From: Hydrogenophaga sp. PAMC20947
Lineage (GTDB): Bacteria; Pseudomonadota; Gammaproteobacteria; Burkholderiales; Burkholderiaceae_C
Assembly: GCF_004795855.1 (NCBI RefSeq)
Contig: NZ_CP039252.1
Span: 2,356,001 to 2,420,000 of the forward strand
DNA: 64,000 nt
Direction of reading: 5' to 3'
The stretch's first letter is position 1. Each line of letters opens with the position of its first letter. The translations under genes were made by a program, and so were the position numbers. Shown here one piece after another: positions 34,603 to 42,833 of the stretch. Under the pieces are notes generated by a model. It was given only the letters and a program-made list of their open reading frames with translations. It had not been told where the DNA came from and did no database searches.

Positions 34603-35571
34603 ATGAAGAACGCCACCTTCCGACAGCTCAGGGTTTTCACCGAGGTCGCCAAACACCTCAGTTTTGCCCGTGCGGCCGAAGTCTTGCACCTCTCGCCACC
34701 GGCTGTGACCATGCAGGTCAAGGAACTGGAAGGCCATGTGGGATTGCCCCTGTTTGAACGCAGCGGGCGGCGGGTTGCGCTCACCACGGCGGGCGAATAC
34801 ATGCTGGTCTACGCGCGCAAAGTCATTGCCACGCTGAAGGATGCTGAAGATGCGGCCGCACGCCTGCAGCGGCTGGAAGTGGGCACCTTGACCATCGGCA
34901 TGGTCAGCACAGCCAAGTACTTCCTGCCCCGCTTGCTCGCCGATTTCCAGCGGGAGCACGAAGGCATTGAAATCCGCCTGGCGGTTGGCAACCGCGAACA
35001 GCTGGTCAAGATGCTGCACGGCAACGAGGTCGATATCGCCGTGATGGGACGCCCCCCCACCGAGCTCGCCACCCGGGCCGAGCCTTTCGCGGCCCACCCG
35101 CACGTGTTTGTGGCACCGATCGACCACCCACTCCTGAAAGTCGGCCATCCGACCATCGAAGCCCTCAAACCCTATGGATTTATCTTGCGCGAGCGCGGTT
35201 CAGGCACCCGGGCGGCGATGGAAAAACTGCTGGAACGGTCGCGCCTGGAGCCCCGTGTGGTCATGGAGATGGGCAGCAACGAAACCATCAAGCAAGCCGT
35301 GATGGCGGGCATGGGCATCAGTTTCCTGTCGTTGCACACGATTGGCCTGGAGCTGGAACACGGCCTGATCGCCAAGCTCGATGTAGAAGGCACGCCCATC
35401 ATTCGCGCCTGGAATGTGGTGCACACCCTGTCCAAACTGTTGTCGCCAGCCGCAGAGGCTTTTCGCTACTTCATGCTGGAGCAAGGTGAACAACATCTGG
35501 CCAAGCACTTTGGCCGTTACCAGGCGCTGGACGGGCGAGCTGGCGCACTGTCCTCACCACCCAGCTCATAA
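34603..35571 (+). CDS. cbbR: LysR-type regulator CbbR (copy 2)
   Basis: A 322-residue protein clearly homologous to the CbbR at 25880. DNA-binding domain MKNATFRQLRVFTEVAKHLSF and HLSPPAVTMQVKELEGHVG; effector domain with IRLAVGNREQLVKMLHGNEVD, RERGSGTRAAMEKLLE and MGSNETIKQAVMAGMGISFLS. Divergent from cbbY, so it presumably controls cbbYEFPTZA. Its presence beside a separate cbbLSQO-linked CbbR suggests the two carbon-fixation units were joined from different sources or respond to different cues. Confidence 0.9.
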   Translation: MKNATFRQLRVFTEVAKHLSFARAAEVLHLSPPAVTMQVKELEGHVGLPLFERSGRRVALTTAGEYMLVYARKVIATLKDAEDAAARLQRLEVGTLTIGMVSTAKYFLPRLLADFQREHEGIEIRLAVGNREQLVKMLHGNEVDIAVMGRPPTELATRAEPFAAHPHVFVAPIDHPLLKVGHPTIEALKPYGFILRERGSGTRAAMEKLLERSRLEPRVVMEMGSNETIKQAVMAGMGISFLSLHTIGLELEHGLIAKLDVEGTPIIRAWNVVHTLSKLLSPAAEAFRYFMLEQGEQHLAKHFGRYQALDGRAGALSSPPSS

Positions 35572-35600
35572 AAAAAGGCCGCCCCAAGGGCGGCCTCATG
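35570..35600. terminator. Bidirectional terminator between cbbR2 and outer membrane protein gene
   Basis: A-run, then GGCCGCCC-CAA-GGGCGGCC. The A-run on the left serves as the U-run for the minus-strand gene. The cbbR2 stop is at the A-run itself. Confidence 0.8.
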
Positions 35601-35630
35601 ATCACATCCGGCCCGCGAAGGGCTGGCGCA

Positions 35631-36164
35631 TCAGAAACGGTAGTTCAAGCCCACGCTGTAGCCATCGATCTTGGCATCGTCCTTCTTGTGGTAAATCATG
35701 TAATCCACATTGAGCGACAAGGCGGGTGTCATCTTGAAACTGCCACCCACACCATACGCCAGGGACCCTTCGCGATCGGATTCGCCATCCAGGGTCAGCT
35801 TGGTACTCACATAACCGGCCCGGCCAAACAGCTCAAACACATCGCCCACCGGCATCTTGGGCTTCACGAAAGCACCGATCATGTTGTCGATTTTGAGTCC
35901 CAGGCCAGAGCTGGCTCCCGCTACCCGCAGCGTTTCGCTGCCAGCACCGAAGGCCAACATGCCTTCAAACGCCAACATCGGACTGATTTCGTAGCCCACC
36001 AGACCACGCACGGCATTGGGCTTGGCGGACAAACCGACGCGGCTCACCGAGTCACTGAAATCGGTGGCCATATAACTCACCTCGCCATACACCGTCTGCG
36101 CCTGAGCCGCAGACGCGACCAAAGCCACCACGGCCATCGATGCGCACTTAAAAAACTGCTTCAT
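35631..36164 (-). CDS. Outer membrane beta-barrel protein
   Basis: A 177-residue protein, signal peptide ending SAAQAQ. The mature part alternates polar and hydrophobic residues in beta-strand fashion and ends GYSVGLNYRF, with the C-terminal aromatic residue recognised by the BAM machinery. Strand-like segments ALSLNVDYMIYH and GELSYM-type starts fit an 8-stranded OmpX/OmpA-like (outer membrane beta-barrel, OMP_b-brl) fold. Start at 36164 has AAGGGGG upstream. Function unknown. Confidence 0.8.
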   Translation of the reverse strand: MKQFFKCASMAVVALVASAAQAQTVYGEVSYMATDFSDSVSRVGLSAKPNAVRGLVGYEISPMLAFEGMLAFGAGSETLRVAGASSGLGLKIDNMIGAFVKPKMPVGDVFELFGRAGYVSTKLTLDGESDREGSLAYGVGGSFKMTPALSLNVDYMIYHKKDDAKIDGYSVGLNYRF

Positions 36165-36288
36165 ATATCCCCCTTCAGGTGAGAACCAACCATACAACCA
36201 AAATCCTGTACCCGTCCAGACCCATCTCTCAGGAAACGGGTTGAAAACATCTGCACCTCGCGGCTTTTTAAACACCCCCCGTTGGGCA

Positions 36289-37230
36289 CTAACCGGGCAA
36301 TCGCGCGCCCACATGCACTTCGCCGCGGGCTTCGGCCAGCTCCACCTGGCGCTGGCGTTCGGCCAAGCCAGCCTTTTCCTCGGGTGTGCGCTGGTCCACA
36401 CAATGCGCGCAGCTCACACCCTTGACGTAAGCCGGCGACGCCTTGTCAGCCTTGCTCAGCGGCCAGCGGCAGGACCGGCACAACTCGAACGGACCTGGCT
36501 TCAAACCGTGGCCAACGCTCACCCGCTCATCAAACACGAAACATTCACCCTCCCAGACACTCTCTTCGGGCGGCACTTCTTCAAGATACTTCAAGATGCC
36601 ACCTTCCAGGTGGTAAACCTCGTCAAACCCACGCATTTTCATCAGGGCGGTCGATTTTTCACAGCGAATGCCGCCCGTGCAGAACATCGCCACCTTGACC
36701 TTTTTTCCACCCTCGGCAACCAGACCCGGTTGGGCATCCAGCCACACGGGCAGCTCGGTGAACGTCTTGATCTCTGGATTGATGGCGCCCTTGAAAGTTC
36801 CAATCGCCACTTCGTAATCGTTTCGGGTGTCGATCACCACCACATCGGGATCGGCCAACAAAGCGTTCCAGTCTTGCGCTTTGACATACTGCCCTACGGT
36901 CTTGTTGGGATCCAGCTCGGGAACCCGCAGCGTCACGATTTCCTTTTTCAGCCTGACCTTCATGCGAAGAAACGGAGGCTTGTGCGACCAGGACTCTTTG
37001 TGGGCCAAGTTGCCCAGCCGCGCATCTGCCCGCAAAAAGGCCAGCACAGCGCGCACACCGGCCTCCGGCCCTGCGATCGTGCCGTTGATGCCCTCGCTGG
37101 CCAGCAGCAACGTGCCTTTGACCTGATTCGCCTCACAACAGGCGAGCAAGGGATCGTGCATGGCGACAAAGTCGGGCAGGTCTACAAATTTGTACAGGGC
37201 GGCAGTGAGGTAGCGGCGATCGGGTTCCAT
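36289..37230 (-). CDS. trhO: tRNA uridine(34) hydroxylase TrhO (rhodanese family)
   Basis: A 313-residue protein of the YceA/TrhO family, which makes 5-hydroxyuridine at position 34 of some tRNAs. An N-terminal YceA-type domain ([14 protein letters not shown]) precedes a rhodanese domain ([22 protein letters not shown]) with active-site Cys in [15 protein letters not shown]-terminal Cys cluster (CRSCR, CAHC) may bind zinc. Length normal for the family. Transcribed in the same direction as the neighbouring patatin gene. Confidence 0.93.
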   Translation of the reverse strand: MEPDRRYLTAALYKFVDLPDFVAMHDPLLACCEANQVKGTLLLASEGINGTIAGPEAGVRAVLAFLRADARLGNLAHKESWSHKPPFLRMKVRLKKEIVTLRVPELDPNKTVGQYVKAQDWNALLADPDVVVIDTRNDYEVAIGTFKGAINPEIKTFTELPVWLDAQPGLVAEGGKKVKVAMFCTGGIRCEKSTALMKMRGFDEVYHLEGGILKYLEEVPPEESVWEGECFVFDERVSVGHGLKPGPFELCRSCRWPLSKADKASPAYVKGVSCAHCVDQRTPEEKAGLAERQRQVELAEARGEVHVGARLPG

Positions 37231-37292
37231 GCCCCGATTATCCTACTGCCCGCAGGGATTCACCATCGCCCGGGAGGCTTTTACACGGACGG

Positions 37293-38381
37293 CTACAGGG
37301 GTTCGAGGCGGTCCAGATCGGGCTTGTGCAGCCATTCAGCGAATTCGTCCGCGAGCTGTCGCGCGGCGGAGGTTGAGCGGGTCCAGACCCGCATGCGGCC
37401 AGCCAGGTCTTGCCCGTAGCGGGTGAAATCGGATCGATCGGGCAAACGCCCTTCCGGCAAACGCCGTATCCACTCCAGGTCGGGGGCCAGAACCAACATA
37501 TGGTCCAGCGCAGAGGTGGCGGCATGGCGCCGTTTCCAGGCCTTGTCCAGCCAACCCGGTACAACCGAGCGCTGAAAATGGGGGTACAGCACCAGCGGCG
37601 ACGTTGCCGGCAGGCGGTACCTCAGGTGCAGGTGGTAGTCCGTGATGCCCCCATCCCAATAGGCGCCTTTGGGCGCGCCTTCGATGTCGTGGACTGGGCG
37701 CAGCACAAATGGAATGGAACAACTGGCCTGCAGGGCATCCATGAAATTGCGCGAAGACAAGCGCACCTGGTGCGACCTGAAATCGTCCGTGTCAAACGGC
37801 AACACCGATGGCCCTACCGGCGGGTCGCTGGAAAAGACCACGCGGTCCAGCCAGCCACCCAGCGCCCGGCGGTGCACGGCGTTGGCGGCGAAGGCGCCCA
37901 CATAGCCCAGAGGGGTTCGCATGCGCCCATCGCGAGCCAGCACACCGCGGCCACGTGAGGTCACGATGTGCAGCCGGTAGCGAGGGTGGTTCAGCACCTG
38001 ATCCACCCGTCCGCCATAAAAAACCTGCAGGTTGTGGCGGAACTGCCCACTGACCTGTGTTGCGGTCGGTCGTTTTTGGCCTGGCGGCAACTCGAAATGC
38101 TGGGCAATGTAGTTCCGCTCCAGCTGCTCAAGCGCCGGCACGTTGTCATCCAGACAAGCCGTGGCCATGCGCCAGGCGCCGATCGACGCACCAATCAGGT
38201 GAACCTGCTGCTCAGACCCACGCAGCCACTCACCGAAAACAAAGCGATCGATCGGGCCCAGAATCAGGCCTTTGGGTCCCCCGGCAGCAGCAGGAATAGC
38301 CCCCACATGTTGTGGGAGCAGACCTTGTTGCTTGATGTGGTTCAGGGCCGCTGGACCCGCATATAAACGAAGCGCTTGCAT
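37293..38381 (-). CDS. Patatin-like phospholipase family protein
   Basis: A 362-residue protein. The nucleophile elbow is LIGASIGAWRMA (GxSxG), an oxyanion-type glycine stretch GGPKGLILG precedes it, and the catalytic Asp is in YWDGGITDYHL (DGG). Together these form the patatin Ser-Asp dyad, so it is probably an acyl hydrolase. No signal peptide. Gap of 62 bp to trhO downstream. Confidence 0.85.
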   Translation of the reverse strand: MQALRLYAGPAALNHIKQQGLLPQHVGAIPAAAGGPKGLILGPIDRFVFGEWLRGSEQQVHLIGASIGAWRMATACLDDNVPALEQLERNYIAQHFELPPGQKRPTATQVSGQFRHNLQVFYGGRVDQVLNHPRYRLHIVTSRGRGVLARDGRMRTPLGYVGAFAANAVHRRALGGWLDRVVFSSDPPVGPSVLPFDTDDFRSHQVRLSSRNFMDALQASCSIPFVLRPVHDIEGAPKGAYWDGGITDYHLHLRYRLPATSPLVLYPHFQRSVVPGWLDKAWKRRHAATSALDHMLVLAPDLEWIRRLPEGRLPDRSDFTRYGQDLAGRMRVWTRSTSAARQLADEFAEWLHKPDLDRLEPL

Positions 38382-38435
38382 GGCTCCGATTGTCGCGCAG
38401 GGCCGTGAAGACCGATGCGCCCCTGCTCCAATCGA

Positions 38436-39266
38436 TCAGGCTGGCTCGGTTTCGGCCTCGGCGCTTGCGCTCGTAAGAGCCGGAATTTCTTCGCCGATGA
38501 GAATGTCGGGATCGATGCCCAGCGCCACGCCCACCGGATCGGGGTAGGTGTTGATCAGTCCTTCGCTGCCCAACGACAGCTCTTGCGCGCGGGCGCGCCA
38601 GGACGCTACGTGGATCACGCCGGCGATCGGCTCGTACACATCGTTGTCAAAAGGCGCTGTCTGGTGCAGGATGGCGTCCACCATTTTCTTGGGAAACTTC
38701 CATTCGCGGGCCAAAGCAGCCCCAACATCGGCGTAGCTGTAACCGAACAAGCCTTGCTCAGCCCGCGCCCGCTTGAGGTCCAGCATGGGAATGCTGCGGT
38801 CCAGATCCAGCATGGCCTCAGGCATGGCCACATGCATCATCAGCTCACCAATGCCATGCACCAAGCCGGCGGTGAATGCCGTGTTTTCGTCAATCTTGAT
38901 CGGCAGCGCGATGTAGCGAGAGAGGTTGGCGGCATTCATGCTGTAGCGCCAGAACTGGTTCAGGTTCACACTGCCCACGCGGTGAAAGCCTTCACCCAGC
39001 GAGGCACCGATGACCAGCGCACGCACCTTGATCAGGCCCATCACATTGATGGCGTCACGGGCATTGGACACCGAGCGGTGCAATCCAAAAAAAGCCGAAT
39101 TCGCCATCTTCAGCAACTTGGCAGTGAGCACCGGATCGTCTTCGATCAGCGACGCGACATACATGATGTCCACGTCTTCCTGATTGAAGGTGTCCATCAG
39201 TTTCCGAATCACCTTGGGCGCTGAGGGCAACGTGTTGGGCTGCTTGAGGAGTTTGTCGAGGTTCAT
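38436..39266 (-). CDS. HDOD domain protein (second of a pair)
   Basis: A 276-residue protein with a HDOD domain over residues 15-210 (LPSAPKVIRKLMDTF, ISEDPVLT-like LIEDDPVLTAKLLKMANSAFFG). HDOD proteins are HD-related domains lacking catalytic metal ligands, usually in signal transduction. About half of the residues align with the next gene, so the pair arose by duplication. No DNA-binding or receiver domain is present. Confidence 0.88.
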   Translation of the reverse strand: MNLDKLLKQPNTLPSAPKVIRKLMDTFNQEDVDIMYVASLIEDDPVLTAKLLKMANSAFFGLHRSVSNARDAINVMGLIKVRALVIGASLGEGFHRVGSVNLNQFWRYSMNAANLSRYIALPIKIDENTAFTAGLVHGIGELMMHVAMPEAMLDLDRSIPMLDLKRARAEQGLFGYSYADVGAALAREWKFPKKMVDAILHQTAPFDNDVYEPIAGVIHVASWRARAQELSLGSEGLINTYPDPVGVALGIDPDILIGEEIPALTSASAEAETEPA

Positions 39267-39380
39267 ATGCGCCTGCCGGTGGTGGTGAGGTTGATCGGAG
39301 TACCGTTCTTGTGTTCTGTATCGACCAGAAAGGGTGGTACTGGAATGGTTTTTGAGATATTTTTTTGAGTGGGTGCAACG

Positions 39381-40205
39381 TCAAACGAAGGCGCCCAGCG
39401 CCTGGCTGAACGACCACTCTGCAGGGTCTTTGTCCAGCACGCTGTCCAGATCAAGGCCGAGGGTCAGGCCCACCATATCGGGGAAGGTCGCCACCAGGCC
39501 CTGCGAGTCCAGCTGCAGTTCTTCTGCCCGGGCACGCCAGGAGGCCAGGTTGATCACGCCCGCCAGCGGGTCGTAGGCCTCCCCTTCGAATGGCGCGTTC
39601 TGGTTGCGCAGCGCAGCGACCATTTCGGCCGGGAATTGCCATTTCTCAGCCATGCCCGCGCCCACTTCGGCGTAGCTGTAGCCAAAGATCGACTGTTCAA
39701 CGTCGGCGCGCTTCAAATCCAGGGGGGGTGTCCCCATATCGATCGGAACCATCTCGTCGGGCATGGCGATGTGCATGACCAGAATGCCGATGGCGTGGAT
39801 CAGCCCTGCCGTGAAGGCGTTGCCCTGGTTCTGCTGCAAGACACCCGCCAACGAACGGGCGATCTCGGCAGAGCGCAAGCTGTAGCGCCAGAATTGCTTG
39901 AGATCGATACCGGGAACGCTCTTGAAGCTGGCGCCCAGCGCCGCGGCCATCACCAGCGACCGCACATGGGTCAGGCCCAGCAAGGCCACCGCTTCATCGG
40001 CATTGCCAATTTTTCGGCTCACTCGAAAGAAGGCCGAATTGGACAAACGCAAGACGCGTGTGGTGAGCGCGGGATCGCGACCGATGAGCTCCCCGATCCG
40101 CTTGGGACTGGGCTCCTCCCGGTTCATCTCGCTCAGCAGATCGGTCACCGCTCGCGGCATCGCTGGGAGAGCGCGGGGGTAGTTGAGCAGGGCTTCGAGT
40201 TCCAT
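39381..40205 (-). CDS. HDOD domain protein (first of a pair)
   Basis: A 274-residue protein starting MELEALLNYPRALPAMPRAV; a 27-codon upstream extension has no similarity and the paralogue begins at this point. The HDOD core ELIGRDPALTTRVLRLSNSAFFR, MAAALGASFK, and GLIHAIGILVMHIAMPDEM parallels the next gene. The two genes are 114 bp apart in the same orientation. Role unknown. Confidence 0.88.
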   Translation of the reverse strand: MELEALLNYPRALPAMPRAVTDLLSEMNREEPSPKRIGELIGRDPALTTRVLRLSNSAFFRVSRKIGNADEAVALLGLTHVRSLVMAAALGASFKSVPGIDLKQFWRYSLRSAEIARSLAGVLQQNQGNAFTAGLIHAIGILVMHIAMPDEMVPIDMGTPPLDLKRADVEQSIFGYSYAEVGAGMAEKWQFPAEMVAALRNQNAPFEGEAYDPLAGVINLASWRARAEELQLDSQGLVATFPDMVGLTLGLDLDSVLDKDPAEWSFSQALGAFV

Positions 40206-40379
40206 GGCTACCAAGGTGTAGATGAAGAAGAAAGTGTGTCGAGATACTCTCTCTATCGTCCAGACCCCCGCCAACTTGAGCCTCAAAACACGCTTGGGGA
40301 TGACCGCAGCAACCTTGGCCCAGTGCCCACCCGTGCGACCCAGCGCTCCCCAAAAAGGAGCAGACCCCGGCCGCTGCGC

Positions 40380-42770
40380 TCAGTGTTTGTCTTTTTGCAG
40401 CTTGGCGAAGGCAGAGGCCATGGCGGAAGCCGGTTGGGCTTGTGGCGCTCCGCCACCCCGTTGACCTCCGTGCCCTTGCCTTGTGGGCTCAAAGCGGTTG
40501 TCCCTTGGTTGCCCAGCATCGCGCTTCGGCGCAGTCGCATCCAGCTTCATGGACAGGCCAATGCGCTTGCGCGCCACATCAACCTCCATCACCTTGACCT
40601 TGACGATATCGCCCGTCTTGACGATTTCCCGAGCATCGGTGACAAACTTGTGCGCAAGCTGGCTCACATGCACCAGTCCGTCCTGGTGCACGCCCAGGTC
40701 AATAAAGGCGCCGAATTGAGCCACGTTGCTCACCGTGCCCTCCAGGATCATCCCTTCGCGCAAATCGCTGATGTCGTCCACGCCGTCGTTGAAGCGCGCC
40801 ACCTGAAAATCAGGTCGCGGGTCGCGGCCGGGCTTCTCGAGCTCGGTCAGGATGTCCTTGACCGTGATCACGCCAAACTTGTCGTTGGCAAACAGCTCGG
40901 GCCTCAGCGTTTTCAGCATGTCAGCGCGGCCCATGAGCGCCGCAACAGGCTGGCCCGTGCTGGCCATGATTTGCTCCACCACCGAATAGGTTTCAGGGTG
41001 AACACCGGTCATGTCGAGCGCGTTGTCGCCATCGCGGATGCGCAAGAAGCCAGCGCTTTGTTCGAAGGTCTTGGCGCCCAGGCCAGAAACCTCCATGAGT
41101 TGCTGGCGGCTCTTGAACGCACCATGCGCCTCGCGCCAGCGCACCACAGCCTTCGCCACACTGGCGGACAAACCCGACACCCGGGCGAGCAACGGCACGC
41201 TGGCGGTGTTGAGGTCCACGCCAACGCCGTTCACGCAGTCTTCCACCACGGCTTCCAGCGTGCGGGCCAGTTCACTCTGATTCACATCGTGCTGGTACTG
41301 ACCCACCCCGATGCTCTTGGGGTCGATCTTGACCAGCTCGGCCAGAGGGTCTTGCAGGCGGCGCGCGATGCTGGCGGCGCCGCGCAGGCTCACGTCCACG
41401 TCGGGCATTTCTTGCGAGGCAAACTCGCTGGCCGAATAGACCGAAGCACCCGCCTCGCTGACCACAACTTTCAGCACATCGGTCTGCCCGGCCTTGTCCA
41501 GCATCTTGATCAGATCACCCGCCAGCTTGTCGGTCTCGCGGCTCGCCGTTCCATTGCCGATGGCAATCAGGTTCACCCCATGTTTGCGTGCCAGCAAGCC
41601 CAGGGTGTGCAATGAGCCGTCCCAGTCGCGGCGCGGCTCGTGTGGGTAAACCGTTGACGTGTCCACCAGCTTGCCGGTGGCATCCACCACCGCAACCTTC
41701 ACCCCGGTCCGGATGCCGGGGTCCAGCCCCATGACCACTTTGGGGCCAGCAGGCGCGGCCAGCAACAAATCGCGCAAATTGTCGGCGAACACCTTGATGG
41801 CCACGTTTTCGGCGCTTTCGCGCAACCGCGCAAACAAATCACGCTCACCGGAGAGGCTCAGCTTCACGCGCCAGGTCCAGGACACGCACTTGCGCAACAG
41901 ATCGTCTGCCGCCCTGCCCTTGTGGCTCCAACCCAGGTGAATGGCAATGCGGCCTTCGGCCAGCGACACCACAGGCGCGGGTTTGCCACTGGCGGTCAGC
42001 ACCGCATCAGGCTCTGGCAGCACCAGCTTGGCATCCAGGATTTCCAGCGTGCGCCCCCGGAACACGGCGAGTGCCCGGTGCGAAGGCACACGGCTGATGG
42101 GCTCGTCGTATTCAAAATAGTCACGAAATTTCGCCACATCGGGGTTGTTTTGATCTTTTCCCTTGACCAACGTGCTCTTGAAGAGGCCTTCGGTCCACAG
42201 CCATTCGCGCAGGTTTTGCAACAAGCCTGCGTCTTCGGCCCAGCGCTCGCTCAGGATGTCGCGCACACCGTCCAGCACAGCCGGCACCGTCGAAAAATCG
42301 GCCCCTGGCTTGCCGTCATCCAGGACTTCGGGCGGGCGGGTGAATGCCCCGGCTTCTGCGGCCGGGTCCAGCGTTGGATCAGCCCAGAGCTTGTCGGCCA
42401 GCGGCTCAATCCCGAACTCGCGCGCGATCTGGCCCTTGGTTCGCCGCTTGAGCTTGTACGGCAAATAAAGGTCTTCCAGCTCCTGCTTGGTGGGCGCAGT
42501 CGAAATGGCCAGGCGCAAGGCGTCGGTGAGCTTGCCCTGCTCGTCGATGCTCTTCAGCACAGCAGTGCGCCGGTCCTCCAGCTCGCGAAGGTAGGTCAGC
42601 CGGTATTCGAGCTCTCGCAGCTGGATATCGTCCAGCCCGTCGGTGGCTTCTTTGCGGTAGCGGGCCACGAAGGGCACGGTCGCGCCCCCGTCAAGCAACT
42701 CGACAGCGGCCAATACCTGGTGGGCACCGACCCGGATTTCTTGCGCAATCTGCGCGATGATTTTCTGCAT
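40380..42770 (-). CDS. tex: Tex-family RNA-binding protein
   Basis: A 796-residue cytoplasmic protein. Starts MQKIIAQIAQEIRVGAHQV. Tex N-terminal helical domain, then a YqgF-like RNase H fold with VVMGLDPGIRTGVKVAVVD (about 330-360). A helix-hairpin-helix region (LARVSGLSASVAKAVV, VSGLGAKTFEQSAGFLRI) and a C-terminal S1 domain (GMILEGTVSNVAQFGAFIDLGVHQDGLVHVSQLA) follow. It is linked to transcription and RNA metabolism. Its start lies inside the U-run of the terminator that follows the kinase gene. Confidence 0.95.
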   Translation of the reverse strand: MQKIIAQIAQEIRVGAHQVLAAVELLDGGATVPFVARYRKEATDGLDDIQLRELEYRLTYLRELEDRRTAVLKSIDEQGKLTDALRLAISTAPTKQELEDLYLPYKLKRRTKGQIAREFGIEPLADKLWADPTLDPAAEAGAFTRPPEVLDDGKPGADFSTVPAVLDGVRDILSERWAEDAGLLQNLREWLWTEGLFKSTLVKGKDQNNPDVAKFRDYFEYDEPISRVPSHRALAVFRGRTLEILDAKLVLPEPDAVLTASGKPAPVVSLAEGRIAIHLGWSHKGRAADDLLRKCVSWTWRVKLSLSGERDLFARLRESAENVAIKVFADNLRDLLLAAPAGPKVVMGLDPGIRTGVKVAVVDATGKLVDTSTVYPHEPRRDWDGSLHTLGLLARKHGVNLIAIGNGTASRETDKLAGDLIKMLDKAGQTDVLKVVVSEAGASVYSASEFASQEMPDVDVSLRGAASIARRLQDPLAELVKIDPKSIGVGQYQHDVNQSELARTLEAVVEDCVNGVGVDLNTASVPLLARVSGLSASVAKAVVRWREAHGAFKSRQQLMEVSGLGAKTFEQSAGFLRIRDGDNALDMTGVHPETYSVVEQIMASTGQPVAALMGRADMLKTLRPELFANDKFGVITVKDILTELEKPGRDPRPDFQVARFNDGVDDISDLREGMILEGTVSNVAQFGAFIDLGVHQDGLVHVSQLAHKFVTDAREIVKTGDIVKVKVMEVDVARKRIGLSMKLDATAPKRDAGQPRDNRFEPTRQGHGGQRGGGAPQAQPASAMASAFAKLQKDKH

Positions 42771-42772
42771 GA

Positions 42773-42800
42773 CAAAAAAAAGGGCACCGTTTGGTGCCAT
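42773..42800 (-). terminator. Terminator of the kinase gene, directly ahead of tex
   Basis: On the minus strand GGCACC-AAAC-GGTGCC followed by CTTTTTTTT. It lies 33 bp after the kinase stop, with the U-run ending 2 bases before the tex ATG. No Shine-Dalgarno is visible between the hairpin and tex. Confidence 0.8.
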
Positions 42801-42833
42801 CAACACAACAACCGCAAGAGTTTGCCACAGCCC

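Noticed and set aside
39369..41615. 748-residue plus-strand open frame over HDOD and tex
   Set aside because: It runs opposite two real genes, so no protein could be under selection there; composition is shadow-like.
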